A DNA stretch of 64,000 nucleotides, from the NCBI GenBank assembly GCA_041661625.1, contig JBAZUB010000001.1:62001-126000 (forward strand), in the 5' to 3' direction. The position numbers and the translations under genes are program-made. The notes below the pieces were generated by a model, which ran no database searches, was not told the origin of the DNA, and was given only the letters and a program-made list of their open reading frames with translations. Shown piece after piece: positions 15,337-22,898 of this stretch. Each line of letters opens with the position of its first letter. Positions within the stretch are counted from its first letter, which is position 1. The DNA is from Patescibacteria group bacterium (GTDB lineage Bacteria; Patescibacteriota; Patescibacteriia; JAHIZJ01).

Positions 15337-16701
15337 CTATTTGAAACGGAAGATGAGCGGGATAAGGGCGACGACGATGAGTGCCCAGGCGGCGAAGATT
15401 GGGAGGTAGGACGTCTGCCACCGCAACAGCCGCTCGATCGGTGTGCGCCCGGCCAGGAATCGGCCATACAGCCAGGCCGAGCCGGTCAGATTGATCAGCA
15501 GGAGGATATTCAATCCCAGCGCGACCGTCTTATTGGGACTGAAGCCAAATTCCCAGATCCGGCTCACCATCGCTACCAGCGCGATCACGTCGACGATCAG
15601 CGCGGAGATGATGAGGATCAGCCGCATGGTGTCGAAGCGTCCCGGTCCGGCATGCAGGTCGCGGGCGGACAGGGCATAGAGCACCAGGCACATCACCAGC
15701 ACGAGCAGCAGGTTAAAGCCGATCAGCACCTCACGCTCCACGCTGATGGTGCTGCCGGTCCATAGCATCGTGATCATGAAGACGATCAGCAATAGGGTGA
15801 AGAGCGGAGTGAAGATCATGGTCAGCACCGGCGCCATATTTTCAATGACGCTCTGCTTCGCTTCCACCAGCCACGCGCCGATGATCACCGCGCCCGCCGC
15901 GCCGCAGGGGATGAGCCATTGCGCCACCGCGGTTTCGACATTGGCACCGATCGCTTCAAAGATAAACACCGTCAGACCGGTCAGAATGCCTCCGCCGAGC
16001 GCCATCAGGGTATAGTAGATGAACCATTCACCCGAGAAGCGGACGAAGTTAATGCGCTGCTGCGCCTCGCGCCAGCGGTGGCCCAGGTAGGCAATGCCCA
16101 CCACCAGCCACAATGCGATCGGCAGGTGGATGATTGCCAGGACTTCGGTATGTCCGTTGGCCACGAACGGTTGGAAATTGATTAGTAATGCCGCTACGAC
16201 GAATGGGAAAGCCAGCCACGGCCAATAAGCGGCCAGCACGCGCCGTTTGTAAGCGAAGAATCCGACCAGCCACGGGAGGATGAAGAGACTGACATTGCGC
16301 GCGTAAAACATCATTTCGCTGCTGGAACCGTCGAGTTTCTGGCCAAAAAGTTCCGGCAGTTTCAGGGTCAGGGCCGCCGCGACCGCCAGTATGACCGCCA
16401 CCATCGTCTCGCGTTTCACGGCCGGGTCGGATTTGGATGGGGCGACTACCAGCTGTTTCCACAGGCGTTCGGAGTACTCATGGGCGAATTCGCGCGAAAT
16501 GGCATCCAGTTCTCCCATCCGTTTTACGGCCACCAGAAACGCTTCATCGGGGCTTAAGCCCGCCTGGGTCAGTGTTTCGGTCTGGCTGCGCAGATGATCT
16601 TCGAGTTCGTCGGCGTCGGCGGCGCTCACCGTCTGGTGCCGGCGCAGATATGATTTCCATTCGCCGATGCGTTGTTCGAGCGAGTCGTTTGATTGGGTCA
16701 T
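15337..16701 (-). CDS. Multi-pass membrane protein with permease-prefix-like N-terminus
   Basis: 454 residues, strikingly GC-rich. The N-terminal ~85 residues (RIGEWKSYLRRHQTVSAADA, ELEDHLRSQTETLTQAGLSP, RMGELDAISREF) resemble the cytosolic 'permease prefix' helical domain found before transporters and in DUF1700-like proteins. About ten to eleven hydrophobic helices follow with no ABC-permease-specific loop. It is co-directional with and 25 bases after the PadR regulator, a common pairing in which PadR controls the membrane protein in response to envelope stress. The substrate is unknown. Composition suggests acquisition from a GC-rich donor. Confidence 0.7.
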   Translation of the reverse strand: MTQSNDSLEQRIGEWKSYLRRHQTVSAADADELEDHLRSQTETLTQAGLSPDEAFLVAVKRMGELDAISREFAHEYSERLWKQLVVAPSKSDPAVKRETMVAVILAVAAALTLKLPELFGQKLDGSSSEMMFYARNVSLFILPWLVGFFAYKRRVLAAYWPWLAFPFVVAALLINFQPFVANGHTEVLAIIHLPIALWLVVGIAYLGHRWREAQQRINFVRFSGEWFIYYTLMALGGGILTGLTVFIFEAIGANVETAVAQWLIPCGAAGAVIIGAWLVEAKQSVIENMAPVLTMIFTPLFTLLLIVFMITMLWTGSTISVEREVLIGFNLLLVLVMCLVLYALSARDLHAGPGRFDTMRLILIISALIVDVIALVAMVSRIWEFGFSPNKTVALGLNILLLINLTGSAWLYGRFLAGRTPIERLLRWQTSYLPIFAAWALIVVALIPLIFRFK

Positions 16702-16726
16702 ATTATTTGTGATGAGAAAATATTAC

Positions 16727-17092
16727 TTATTGATTTGACGCGGCCAGGGGCAGATTTTTCCAGATGTCACGCAGGGTCATATCGATTACCTGCCATTGAC
16801 GGTGCTGGTGATTGAGATGATCCGTACCTGATTTGGTCAGCCGATAATATTTGCGCCGCCGGCCGGTATCAGATTTACCCCAAGATGTTTTGACGAAACC
16901 GTGGCGTTCCAGACGATGCAGCAGGGGATAGATCATCCCATCGGTCCAGCGCAGTTTCCCGCGCGACAGCTCGGCCACACGCTTGATGATAGCATAGCCA
17001 TAGCTCTCTCCCTCGCTCAAAATAGCCAGAACTAGCGGGGTGGCGGAAGCGGCTACGAGGTCTTTTTGGATATTTGAATCATCCGGTTTCAT
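16727..17092 (-). CDS. PadR family transcriptional regulator
   Basis: About 121 residues with a winged-helix PadR domain: TPLVLAILSEGESYGYAIIK (H1-H2), LRWTDGMIYPLLHRLERHG (recognition helix), and the wing KSDTGRRRKYYRLTKSG. It probably represses itself and the downstream membrane protein gene. An upstream ATG at 17110 is in frame, but the -10 box of a near-consensus promoter covers its next codons, so ATG 17092 is chosen; the transcript would then have almost no leader. The C-terminal dimerisation helix is short, as in PadR subfamily 2. Confidence 0.9.
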   Translation of the reverse strand: MKPDDSNIQKDLVAASATPLVLAILSEGESYGYAIIKRVAELSRGKLRWTDGMIYPLLHRLERHGFVKTSWGKSDTGRRRKYYRLTKSGTDHLNHQHRQWQVIDMTLRDIWKNLPLAASNQ

Positions 17093-17101
17093 ATGTAATA
17101 T

Positions 17102-17130
17102 ATGATACATTGCAGTACTATGTATGTCAA
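17102..17130 (-). promoter_or_regulatory. padR promoter with overlapping inverted repeat (likely PadR operator)
   Basis: Minus strand: TTGACA (17130-17125), 17-base spacer, TATCAT (17107-17102). The spacer holds the inverted repeat ATACAT-N9-ATGTAT (17105-17125). PadR-type repressors often bind ATGT...ACAT-like dyads, so autoregulation is plausible. Confidence 0.65.
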
Positions 17131-17190
17131 GGAGTGTTGATTGATTGGGGGTAAAAAGCTCATTTCAGGAGCATTTTATATCACGGGGGG

Positions 17191-17219
17191 TTGACAATTT
17201 CTCGTTTTTAGAATATAGT
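17191..17219 (+). promoter_or_regulatory. Predicted promoter for the GC-rich lipoprotein
   Basis: TTGACA (17191-17196), 17-base spacer, TATAGT (17214-17219): five of six matches in the -10 box and a perfect -35 box. Confidence 0.7.
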
Positions 17220-17280
17220 ATCCGATTGCTTATGGGATCGATCGATTATGGCTGGTATGTCTAGAAAAGGAGGCCCCTTT

Positions 17281-17916
17281 ATGTTCCCCAGAGCTCTTTG
17301 GTCTTTCGCCTTGGTCCTAACATGCTTGTCCGTGGCGGCCTGCAATTCGTCGACCGCTCCGGCGGTGACGGACAATCCGGACCTGGCGACTCCTGCAGCC
17401 GTCGATACCGTGCTCATCGCCTCGTGCGATTCGACGGGTGACTGGATCTGCGGCAGCATCCTTGGTTTCCACGGTTGTGACACCCGGGACTGCGAACAGA
17501 TACTCCGGGACGGCGTGTTTTCAATGAAGGCCTGGTGCGGTAGCGCCTCCTGCGGGGCTCTGAACACCCGCAACCCTGCGAACTACGCCAACTTCGATTC
17601 GGTCTGGGCAACCGGCCAGGTGGAAGTCACTGTCCGGGGAAAAGGTTCGTACGGATGTTTCGGCCGCTACCGGGTAACCAACTCTGATTACTACGGCGGC
17701 AACTTCTACTACAAACAAGACTTCGAAACCACCGTGGACACGACCTTTACCCAGCCGATCGCTATCGGACTGTCGCCGAAGCATGAGCCGGACCATGGCC
17801 GCTACGGTTCGTTCCATCTCGGCATGTACGTCAGCACCAATGAGAACGACTGCCAGAGCCGGATCGATCTCAAAGTGAAAAATCTCCACGTCTGGGGAAT
17901 CAGACCGCGGAGCTGA
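17281..17916 (+). CDS. Predicted lipoprotein, Cys-containing, unknown function
   Basis: The ATG at 17281 lies ten bases after AAAAGGAGG (17262-17270). The 211-residue product has a signal sequence and lipobox SVAAC (Cys ~20), a short Ser/Thr/Ala/Pro linker, then a ~160-residue domain with several Cys (STGDWICGSILGFHGCDTRD, MKAWCGSASCGAL, GSYGCFGRYRV, NENDCQSRIDL), probably disulphide-bonded and beta-rich. It is GC-rich like the PadR pair and divergent from it. Own promoter and terminator mark it as a stand-alone unit. No family recognised. Confidence 0.75.
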   Translation: MFPRALWSFALVLTCLSVAACNSSTAPAVTDNPDLATPAAVDTVLIASCDSTGDWICGSILGFHGCDTRDCEQILRDGVFSMKAWCGSASCGALNTRNPANYANFDSVWATGQVEVTVRGKGSYGCFGRYRVTNSDYYGGNFYYKQDFETTVDTTFTQPIAIGLSPKHEPDHGRYGSFHLGMYVSTNENDCQSRIDLKVKNLHVWGIRPRS

Positions 17917-17950
17917 ACCGACCTATTTGGGCCGGTTCCTTTATTTAGTC
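17915..17950 (+). terminator. Intrinsic terminator after the lipoprotein gene
   Basis: GAACCG (17915-17920) pairs with CGGTTC (17933-17938), followed by CTTTATTTAG. Confidence 0.65.
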
Positions 17951-17955
17951 TAAGA

Positions 17956-18000
17956 GGCGCAATCGGCCATACCACCAGAACAAATCCTGCCGACCCGAGC
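17956..18000. repeat. Dispersed intergenic repeat, copy E (inverted, most diverged)
   Basis: On the minus strand: CGGCAGGATTTGTTCTGGTG then GTATGGCCGATTGCGCC, similar to copy D at the CGGCAGG start and the ATTGCG end. It lies between the lipoprotein and the second GIY-YIG gene. Confidence 0.35.
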
Positions 18001-18081
18001 CTCCCTCCGCATTATCAAAAATATCTTGTAATTATAGGTAGTTGGGGAGTATGATTATATTATACAAAACATCATATTCAA

Positions 18082-18327
18082 ATGTACTCTCTCTATATCC
18101 TCCAATGTTCCGACAAAACTATTTACACCGGCATAACAGTAAATGTTGCCAAAAGGGTAGAGGAGCATAACCATTCACCGCGCGGAGCCAAATACACCCG
18201 CTCCCGCCGGCCGGTGCAGCTGGTATATATGAAAAAGTTCCGTACTCGTTCAAGAGCACTCAAAGAAGAGCATCGAATCAAACAATTATCGAAGCGAGAA
18301 AAGCTAAACCTAATTGGTAAAAACTAG
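18082..18327 (+). CDS. GIY-YIG domain protein, UPF0213 (YhbQ-like)
   Basis: 81 residues with the compact GIY-YIG motif set MYSLYILQCSDKTIYTGIT (the second element is YTG), VAKRVEEHN with the conserved Arg and His, GAKYTRSRRPVQLVY and the Glu in RALKEEHRIKQLSKREK. This matches UPF0213/YhbQ, a widespread small nuclease family. It is a different subtype from the 9469 protein and has no GC-rich palindromic ends. The following gene begins two bases later. Confidence 0.88.
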   Translation: MYSLYILQCSDKTIYTGITVNVAKRVEEHNHSPRGAKYTRSRRPVQLVYMKKFRTRSRALKEEHRIKQLSKREKLNLIGKN

Positions 18328-18328
18328 A

Positions 18329-18697
18329 ATGGTAATTAGATCAAAACGCAAACAGAGCAAGAATAATACATCAAGTAACTTAAGTGCTGCTGATTTAAAA
18401 TTCTTGCAGTCTATGCGAAAGAAAAGCGTTACCGGACAGCTTCCTATGCTGACCGAACAAGTAATGATATTGTCAAATAGAAAAAAAGAGACTGGAACAC
18501 GAGCAGACAGAAGAAATAAATATACTGGTATTATTGCGATCACTGCCTTGATAGCTACTTTGATACAAGTATGTCTGAATGCTACAAGTACATTTCAACC
18601 GCCAATATTGGGCTTCTTCATAGGATTAATAATATTCATTGTTTTACTTGTAATCTTAGATAAGTCATTTGATTATATTGATAAACAAAAGAAGTAA
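18329..18697 (+). CDS. Small two-helix membrane protein, unknown
   Basis: 122 residues. A very basic N-terminus (MVIRSKRKQSKNN) and a helical soluble part (LKFLQSMRKKSVTGQLPMLT) precede two transmembrane segments (about residues 67-86 and 92-112: YTGIIAITALIATLIQVCL, LGFFIGLIIFIVLLVIL) joined by a short loop. It starts at ATG 18329, directly after the GIY-YIG stop; an in-frame TTG 15 bases upstream would overlap it. The AT content is higher than its neighbours. Function unknown. Confidence 0.6.
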   Translation: MVIRSKRKQSKNNTSSNLSAADLKFLQSMRKKSVTGQLPMLTEQVMILSNRKKETGTRADRRNKYTGIIAITALIATLIQVCLNATSTFQPPILGFFIGLIIFIVLLVILDKSFDYIDKQKK

Positions 18698-18709
18698 TTC
18701 TACTCAACC

Positions 18710-18877
18710 ATGCCCTCAAAAATCAACGCCATCTGGCACAAATCTCATCGCATGCCAAAAAAACCATCGCTCGACGATCGGGTAAAATGGCACGTGGCGC
18801 ATGCTCGGAATTGCCAATGTCGGAAGTTGGAAGGAAAAATGCTCGAGGAGATCAAACGGCGGGGGATAAGAGTTTAA
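18710..18877 (+). CDS. Small basic protein with CxC motif (55 residues)
   Basis: A short frame (MPSKINAIWHKSHRMPKKPS...) with many His, Lys, Arg and Trp residues, the segment DDRVKWHVAHARNCQCRKLE and a helical end (MLEEIKRRGIRV). The ordered, unusual composition and location between two genes argue for a real gene; I recall very similar short proteins in other environmental bacterial genomes but cannot check. The CxC and His residues could bind metal. Function unknown. Confidence 0.6.
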   Translation: MPSKINAIWHKSHRMPKKPSLDDRVKWHVAHARNCQCRKLEGKMLEEIKRRGIRV

Positions 18878-18889
18878 TTGGGCGAGTTA

Positions 18890-18945
18890 TTGACACAAAA
18901 GTTAACCTATGTTAACACAAGTATATAGTAGCTAGATTAGTTAAC
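18890..18945 (+). promoter_or_regulatory. Promoter/operator region of the HTH-Doc pair
   Basis: Three GTTAAC sites (18901-18906, 18911-18916, 18940-18945); the first two form the dyad GTTAACCTATGTTAAC. TATAGT (18924-18929) is a likely -10 box, with the first GTTAAC at the -35 position. The layout suits autorepression by the HTH antitoxin. Confidence 0.55.
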
Positions 18946-18952
18946 ATAGATT

Positions 18953-19210
18953 ATGTCTCAAACGCGATATATCTCAACAATCGAAGCGGCTAAGCGGCTG
19001 GGCATCAGCAGGATTGCGGTTTTCAAAAAGATAAAGAGTGGCGATATCAAGGCGGATAAAATCGGCCGGAATTATGCTGTGCCGGTGACTGAAATTGAGC
19101 GCCTGACTAAACCAAACCTATCAGATGCTGATAAGGCCTTGATTGACCGAGCAGTCAAAAAAACCGTACGCGAATATGGTGAAACGCTTAAATTGTTAGG
19201 CAATGCCTAG
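18953..19210 (+). CDS. Excisionase-type HTH protein, likely antitoxin to Doc
   Basis: An 85-residue protein with a MerR/excisionase-like helix-turn-helix: STIEAAKRLGISRIAVFKKI, SGDIKADKIGRNYAVP and VTEIERL. The C-terminal ~35 residues (LSDADKALIDRAVKKTVREY) may be the toxin-binding helix. It overlaps the Doc gene by eight bases. In place of the usual Phd antitoxin, a DNA-binding protein of this type probably both represses the operon and neutralises Doc. Operator-like GTTAAC sites lie directly upstream. Confidence 0.82.
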   Translation: MSQTRYISTIEAAKRLGISRIAVFKKIKSGDIKADKIGRNYAVPVTEIERLTKPNLSDADKALIDRAVKKTVREYGETLKLLGNA

Positions 19211-19631
19211 GAATACGGTTGTGTTAACAATCGAAGAAGTAGAACGTTTGGCGCATCGATTAGCCCAAGAGACTATGGGTTTCAACGAGCCTATACCAGA
19301 CTTTCAGACTCGGTATCCTGGGAAACTAGAAAGTTGTCTGGCGCAACCTTTTCAACGCTTAGATCGAAAATCACTTCATTCTACTCCTGAACGACGCACG
19401 GCCACGTTGTTTTATTTAATGATCAAAAATCATCCTTTTCAGAATGGTAATAAAAGAATCGCGATGACAGGTATGTTGGTGTTACTATACAAACAACACA
19501 AATGGCTGCGGGTGGACACAAAGGAACTTTATAATTTCGCCGTTTGGGTAGCCTCAAGTCCACCGAAACTAAAAGATGAAGTCATTTTAGCCATCGTAAA
19601 ATTTATTCGAACGAATCAAGTGGGGTTGTGA
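19203..19631 (+). CDS. doc: Doc-like toxin (Fic/Doc family)
   Basis: A 142-residue Fic-fold protein. The signature HPFQNGNKR (His77-Arg85) fits the Doc/Fic consensus HxFx(D/N)GNKR, with the catalytic His and the Asn/Lys typical of Doc, which phosphorylates EF-Tu. Fic-type helices before and after are present (RTATLFYLMIKN, IAMTGMLVLLYKQHKWLRVD). It overlaps the HTH antitoxin gene. A long hairpin at 19665 closes the operon. Target inferred from the family only. Confidence 0.9.
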   Translation: MPRNTVVLTIEEVERLAHRLAQETMGFNEPIPDFQTRYPGKLESCLAQPFQRLDRKSLHSTPERRTATLFYLMIKNHPFQNGNKRIAMTGMLVLLYKQHKWLRVDTKELYNFAVWVASSPPKLKDEVILAIVKFIRTNQVGL

Positions 19632-19664
19632 TAGTTGAGTGATTATTGCGATATCTAACAAGAA

Positions 19665-19699
19665 CAAACTCAAGCGCTGTTGGTGAGCGCCTGAGTTTG
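19665..19699. terminator. Bidirectional terminator between doc and the PepSY-like gene
   Basis: A long stem: CAAACTCA (19665-19672) with TGAGTTTG (19692-19699) and inner GCGCT/AGCGC, interrupted by one mismatch. It lies between convergent genes. Confidence 0.65.
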
Positions 19700-19714
19700 C
19701 CTGTGTTTAACTTA

Positions 19715-20200
19715 TTAATTAATTGGTAGATTGGCTGATTGATGTCCGTGACCTCCCGGGCAAGCTTCCTGGCTGGTCAGGTTGTAGTCCGCGTCGAAGT
19801 AGGCTCGTACTCGGCTGCCATCGGTTTTAGCCAAGTGTACTTCGTAGACGCTACCCGACGAAACTTTTACTATTCGTCGAATGGTACTACCCGGAAAAGC
19901 TTTGAGTGCGGCGTCAGTAACTTTTGTGGCAATGTCGCCGGTCAAAAGCTCTTCGGATCCAGTGTTTGCGCCTCTATGCATGCCCCTGGAAAAATTGGCT
20001 CGGTTCGCTGGAGTCGCATTGATCGTGGTGTCCGTTGTTGCCGTTGTCGTCACCGGAGTTGTGGCGGTCAGGGCGGTATCTTCAGCTCTGGCCGGATTGG
20101 TTCGGATAAGCGAACCGATGCCGGTGCCGATTAGAATCGCGATGACTGCCAGACCGATAATTACAGATCTATTCTTAGTTAGTATTGTTGTCACCTCCAA
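19715..20200 (-). CDS. Membrane-anchored PepSY-like protein
   Basis: About 160 residues: an N-terminal signal/anchor (SVIIGLAVIAILIGTGIGSL), a Thr/Ala-rich linker (TALTATTPVTTTATTDTTIN), then a PepSY-like domain (ELLTGDIATKVTDAALKAFP, RIVKVSSGSVYEVHLAKTDG, VRAYFDADYNL) and a Gly/His tail. PepSY domains are thought to inhibit proteases or sense ligands outside the cell. The TTG at 20200 is the first conventional start, but GGAGGTGA (20198-20191) lies on it and is ideally spaced for an ATA codon at 20185, which may be the true start. A dyad lies just upstream. Confidence 0.75.
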   Translation of the reverse strand: MEVTTILTKNRSVIIGLAVIAILIGTGIGSLIRTNPARAEDTALTATTPVTTTATTDTTINATPANRANFSRGMHRGANTGSEELLTGDIATKVTDAALKAFPGSTIRRIVKVSSGSVYEVHLAKTDGSRVRAYFDADYNLTSQEACPGGHGHQSANLPIN

Positions 20201-20202
20201 TC

Positions 20203-20220
20203 TACCCTATTCGTAGGGTA
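20203..20220. promoter_or_regulatory. Perfect inverted repeat upstream of the PepSY-like gene
   Basis: TACCCTA-TTCG-TAGGGTA. It lies just before the ribosome binding site of the leftward gene, near its likely transcription start, and resembles an operator. TACCC...GGGTA dyads are known for some copper-responsive CsoR-family regulators; that link is only a guess. Confidence 0.5.
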
Positions 20221-20465
20221 TTAATAGAATAAATCAACTGGCTGAATTTTTGCTTAGTATATATCCGCTATAAAATTCAATAGTCAGATTATATTCAGGT
20301 TAACGAATTTACCACTTGATAATATTATTCAAATGGAGTACAATATTCTGGAAATGACTGGCGAATTCGCAACAAAGCTGGCCGGCGCGCCGAGCCCATA
20401 AAACAGGCACAAACGCGTTTCGTCAGGTTTTTTTAACCCCTCGTTATAACTTCTGATTGGTGGAT
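20221..20465. other. Gene-free gap
   Basis: No gene or clear RNA is seen in these 245 bases. TTCAGC and TAATAC on the minus strand (17-base spacing, about 20219-20247) may be the promoter of the PepSY-like gene. Confidence 0.3.
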
Positions 20466-21986
20466 ATGTTTCATCTGTCCGACCGAGCCAAATATCGCAC
20501 GTTAGAGATGATCCCCGGCGTAGCCGTCTGGAGTTCGTTTTTGATTGTGATCCTGCTGATCTTCTTTCGTCCCTTGTGGGCGATATATTTTATTATTGTA
20601 TTTGATTTTTACTGGATGGTGCGGGTGATCTATATCATATTCTACACGGTAGTATCGTATAAAAAGTTTCATACCGCATTGGGTATCGACTGGATGGAGA
20701 AATGCCGTCAGCAGCCGAATTGGGAGCGGATGTATCATATGGTGTTCTTGCCAACCTATAAAGAACCGCTGGAAGTATTACGGATGACTTTGACAAGTTT
20801 AACTGCGGTTGATTATCCCGTACGCGAAAAGATGATTATAGTCATGTGTTTTGAAGAACGTGACACGGTGAACGCGCATAATTATGCCGCGGCGGTTCAG
20901 CAAGAGTTTGCCGGAAAGTTCGCGGATATGATTGTATCATTTCATCCGGTGGGTATCGAGGGTGAAATGCCAGGCAAGGGTGCGAATATGGCCTGGGCGG
21001 GACGGATTGCCAAAAAATACGTGGATGAGCGGGGGATACCATACGAAGATATATTGGTATCGGCTTTCGATGTCGATACCTGCGCCCACCCGAAATATTT
21101 CAGTTATTTAACATATCAATTTTTGAAGTCGGATCGGCCTTTACGCCAGAGCTACCAGCCGGTCCCGTTGTTTAATAATAATATTTGGGAAGTGCCGGCG
21201 ATTATGCGGGTGGTATCAACCAGCACCACGTTTTGGCTGATGAGCGAACAGCTGCGCCCCGAACGGCTGTTTACGTTCGCGTCGCATAGTATGAGTTTCC
21301 GGGCGCTGGTGGATGTGGATTTTTGGCAGAACGATATAGTAACAGACGATTCGCGGATATTTCTACAGTGTCTGATGAAATACGACGGCGACTATGTGGT
21401 CAAACCGATGTATATACCAATCTCGATGGACGCGGTAGCCGGGCGGAATATTTGGCACGGGATGGAAAATCTTTACAAACAGCAACGGCGCTGGGCCTGG
21501 GGTGTCGAACACTTTCCCTATATGGTGTGGTTTTTTGCTAAAAATAATAAAATAGCTTTGAGTAAGAAGCTGCACTATGTCTGGAATCTGGTTGAAGGGA
21601 TGTATTCCTGGGCGACCGCGCCGATTATAATCTTCGTGCTGGGGTATTTTCCGTTACGCATGGCCGATGACGTCGTGAAGTCTACCGTGATTGCCCAGAA
21701 CGCTCCGTTCGTACTCCAAACGATCATGACGCTAGCCATGGTAGGATTGCTCGTTAGCGCCGTATTGAGCGTTTATCTGTTGCCGCCGAAACCGGTCAAA
21801 TACCACGGTTCGAAATTTGCCATCATGCTGCTGCAGTGGGCGTTGTTGCCGATTACGATGATTGCGTTTGGCTCGATTCCGGCTACCGAAGCGCAGACCC
21901 GCCTGATGCTGGGTAAATATCTGGGTTTCCGAGTGACCGACAAGATCCGGTCAAAATCAGCCGAGCCGGCTCCCCAAAAAGCCTGA
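20466..21986 (+). CDS. Membrane glycosyltransferase family 2 (cellulose-synthase-like)
   Basis: 506 residues. Two N-terminal transmembrane helices (VAVWSSFLIVILLIFFRPLW, YFIIVFDFYWMVRVIYIIFY) are followed by a GT2 domain: VFLPTYKEPLEVLRMTLTSL, the metal-binding DVDT, the acceptor-base region VTDDSRIFLQ and QQRRWAWG (the QxxRW motif of processive enzymes). Several C-terminal helices complete it. It probably polymerises or flips a surface glycan. TTG 20457 and GTG 20460 are in-frame alternatives to ATG 20466; no clear ribosome binding site decides. Its 3' end overlaps the convergent fmt gene by 30 bases. Confidence 0.85.
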   Translation: MFHLSDRAKYRTLEMIPGVAVWSSFLIVILLIFFRPLWAIYFIIVFDFYWMVRVIYIIFYTVVSYKKFHTALGIDWMEKCRQQPNWERMYHMVFLPTYKEPLEVLRMTLTSLTAVDYPVREKMIIVMCFEERDTVNAHNYAAAVQQEFAGKFADMIVSFHPVGIEGEMPGKGANMAWAGRIAKKYVDERGIPYEDILVSAFDVDTCAHPKYFSYLTYQFLKSDRPLRQSYQPVPLFNNNIWEVPAIMRVVSTSTTFWLMSEQLRPERLFTFASHSMSFRALVDVDFWQNDIVTDDSRIFLQCLMKYDGDYVVKPMYIPISMDAVAGRNIWHGMENLYKQQRRWAWGVEHFPYMVWFFAKNNKIALSKKLHYVWNLVEGMYSWATAPIIIFVLGYFPLRMADDVVKSTVIAQNAPFVLQTIMTLAMVGLLVSAVLSVYLLPPKPVKYHGSKFAIMLLQWALLPITMIAFGSIPATEAQTRLMLGKYLGFRVTDKIRSKSAEPAPQKA

Positions 21987-22898
21987 GTGGCCGCGGACAA
22001 AGTCCTGTATGGATTGGCTATTCTTTGAAGCTGGCTTGATTGTTATTGGCCAAAGCACGCCCTGCGCAGTCGCAATTCCAATCCGGCCATCGCTTTCAAA
22101 TACTGTACCTGGTGGTTGATTAACTATTTCGTTAGTGGCGGTCGCGGATAGTATTTCGATTTTAATTTCTTGCCATTGTGTGTAAGAACCGGGCCAGGGC
22201 TGAAAGGCTCTGATTTGACGTTCGAGATTAACGGCCGGTTGGGACCAATCCAGCCGTCCAGACTCTTTCCTGAGCAATGTGGTAGCCGTAGACAGGCTGT
22301 TATCCTGTGGTTGGGGGTGAAGTTCACCTTGGATATACTTTGGCAATTGCTGGGCTAGCCAATCACCGCCTACGGCCGCCAGCCTGGCAGTCAGGCTGGG
22401 CGTGGTTTCATTGGGTTCGATCGATACTTCAATCTGGGAAAGAATCGGTCCGGTATCAAGTCCCGGATCCATTTTCATCAAGGTCCAGCCGGTGACATTA
22501 TCACCGCTTAGCACAGCCCACTGGATCGGACTGGCACCGCGATATTTCGGCAGCAGGGAAGCATGCAGATTCAAACAACCGAACTTGGGCAGCTCTAGTA
22601 TGCTTTTAGGAAAGATTAAACCGAATGCTACGACCACGAATACGTCGGCGTTGATCGATCGAAGCTGTTCAACGATGGATGGATCTTTAAACGTGGCAAT
22701 TTGCAACACCGGCAATCCATGTCGTAGAGCCGCTAATTTGACCGGCGGCGGCGTTAGAACGCGTTTGCGGCCTACCGGGCGGTTCGGCTGGGACACCACC
22801 AGCGCCGGCGCCAAGCTGTTCTTCACTAGCGCATCTAGAAAAGATATCGAGATTTCAGGTGTGCTAAAAAAAACTACTTTGAGCGATGGGGTGATCAC
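21957..22898 (-). CDS. fmt: Methionyl-tRNA formyltransferase
   Basis: Formylates Met on initiator tRNA using 10-formyl-THF. 313 residues, the usual length. Core motifs are present: VVFFSTPEISISFLDAL (Rossmann start), VVSQPNRPVGR, the catalytic Asn/His region LNLHASLLPKYRGASPIQWA and TGWTLMKMDPGLDTGPIL. The C-terminal OB-like domain is shortened but present (FQPWPGSYT, GLG end). It overlaps def by four bases, the classic def-fmt pairing. Confidence 0.95.
   Translation of the reverse strand: MITPSLKVVFFSTPEISISFLDALVKNSLAPALVVSQPNRPVGRKRVLTPPPVKLAALRHGLPVLQIATFKDPSIVEQLRSINADVFVVVAFGLIFPKSILELPKFGCLNLHASLLPKYRGASPIQWAVLSGDNVTGWTLMKMDPGLDTGPILSQIEVSIEPNETTPSLTARLAAVGGDWLAQQLPKYIQGELHPQPQDNSLSTATTLLRKESGRLDWSQPAVNLERQIRAFQPWPGSYTQWQEIKIEILSATATNEIVNQPPGTVFESDGRIGIATAQGVLWPITIKPASKNSQSIQDFVRGHSGFLGSRLG

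Noticed and set aside
8452..18000. Repeat copies as a CRISPR array
   Set aside because: Copies are 1-4 kb apart with genes between them, unequal in sequence and inverted in part; no cas gene is present.
7478..19631. The island as a classical integron with attC sites
   Set aside because: Some blocks begin GTTRRRY-like (GTTGGGT), but they sit as promoter upstream elements, the paired RYYYAAC site and stem are not in the right place, and no integrase gene is in the window.
21957..21986. 30-base convergent overlap of the membrane glycosyltransferase and fmt
   Set aside because: Both frames are well supported to their ends; short convergent overlaps are common in compact genomes.
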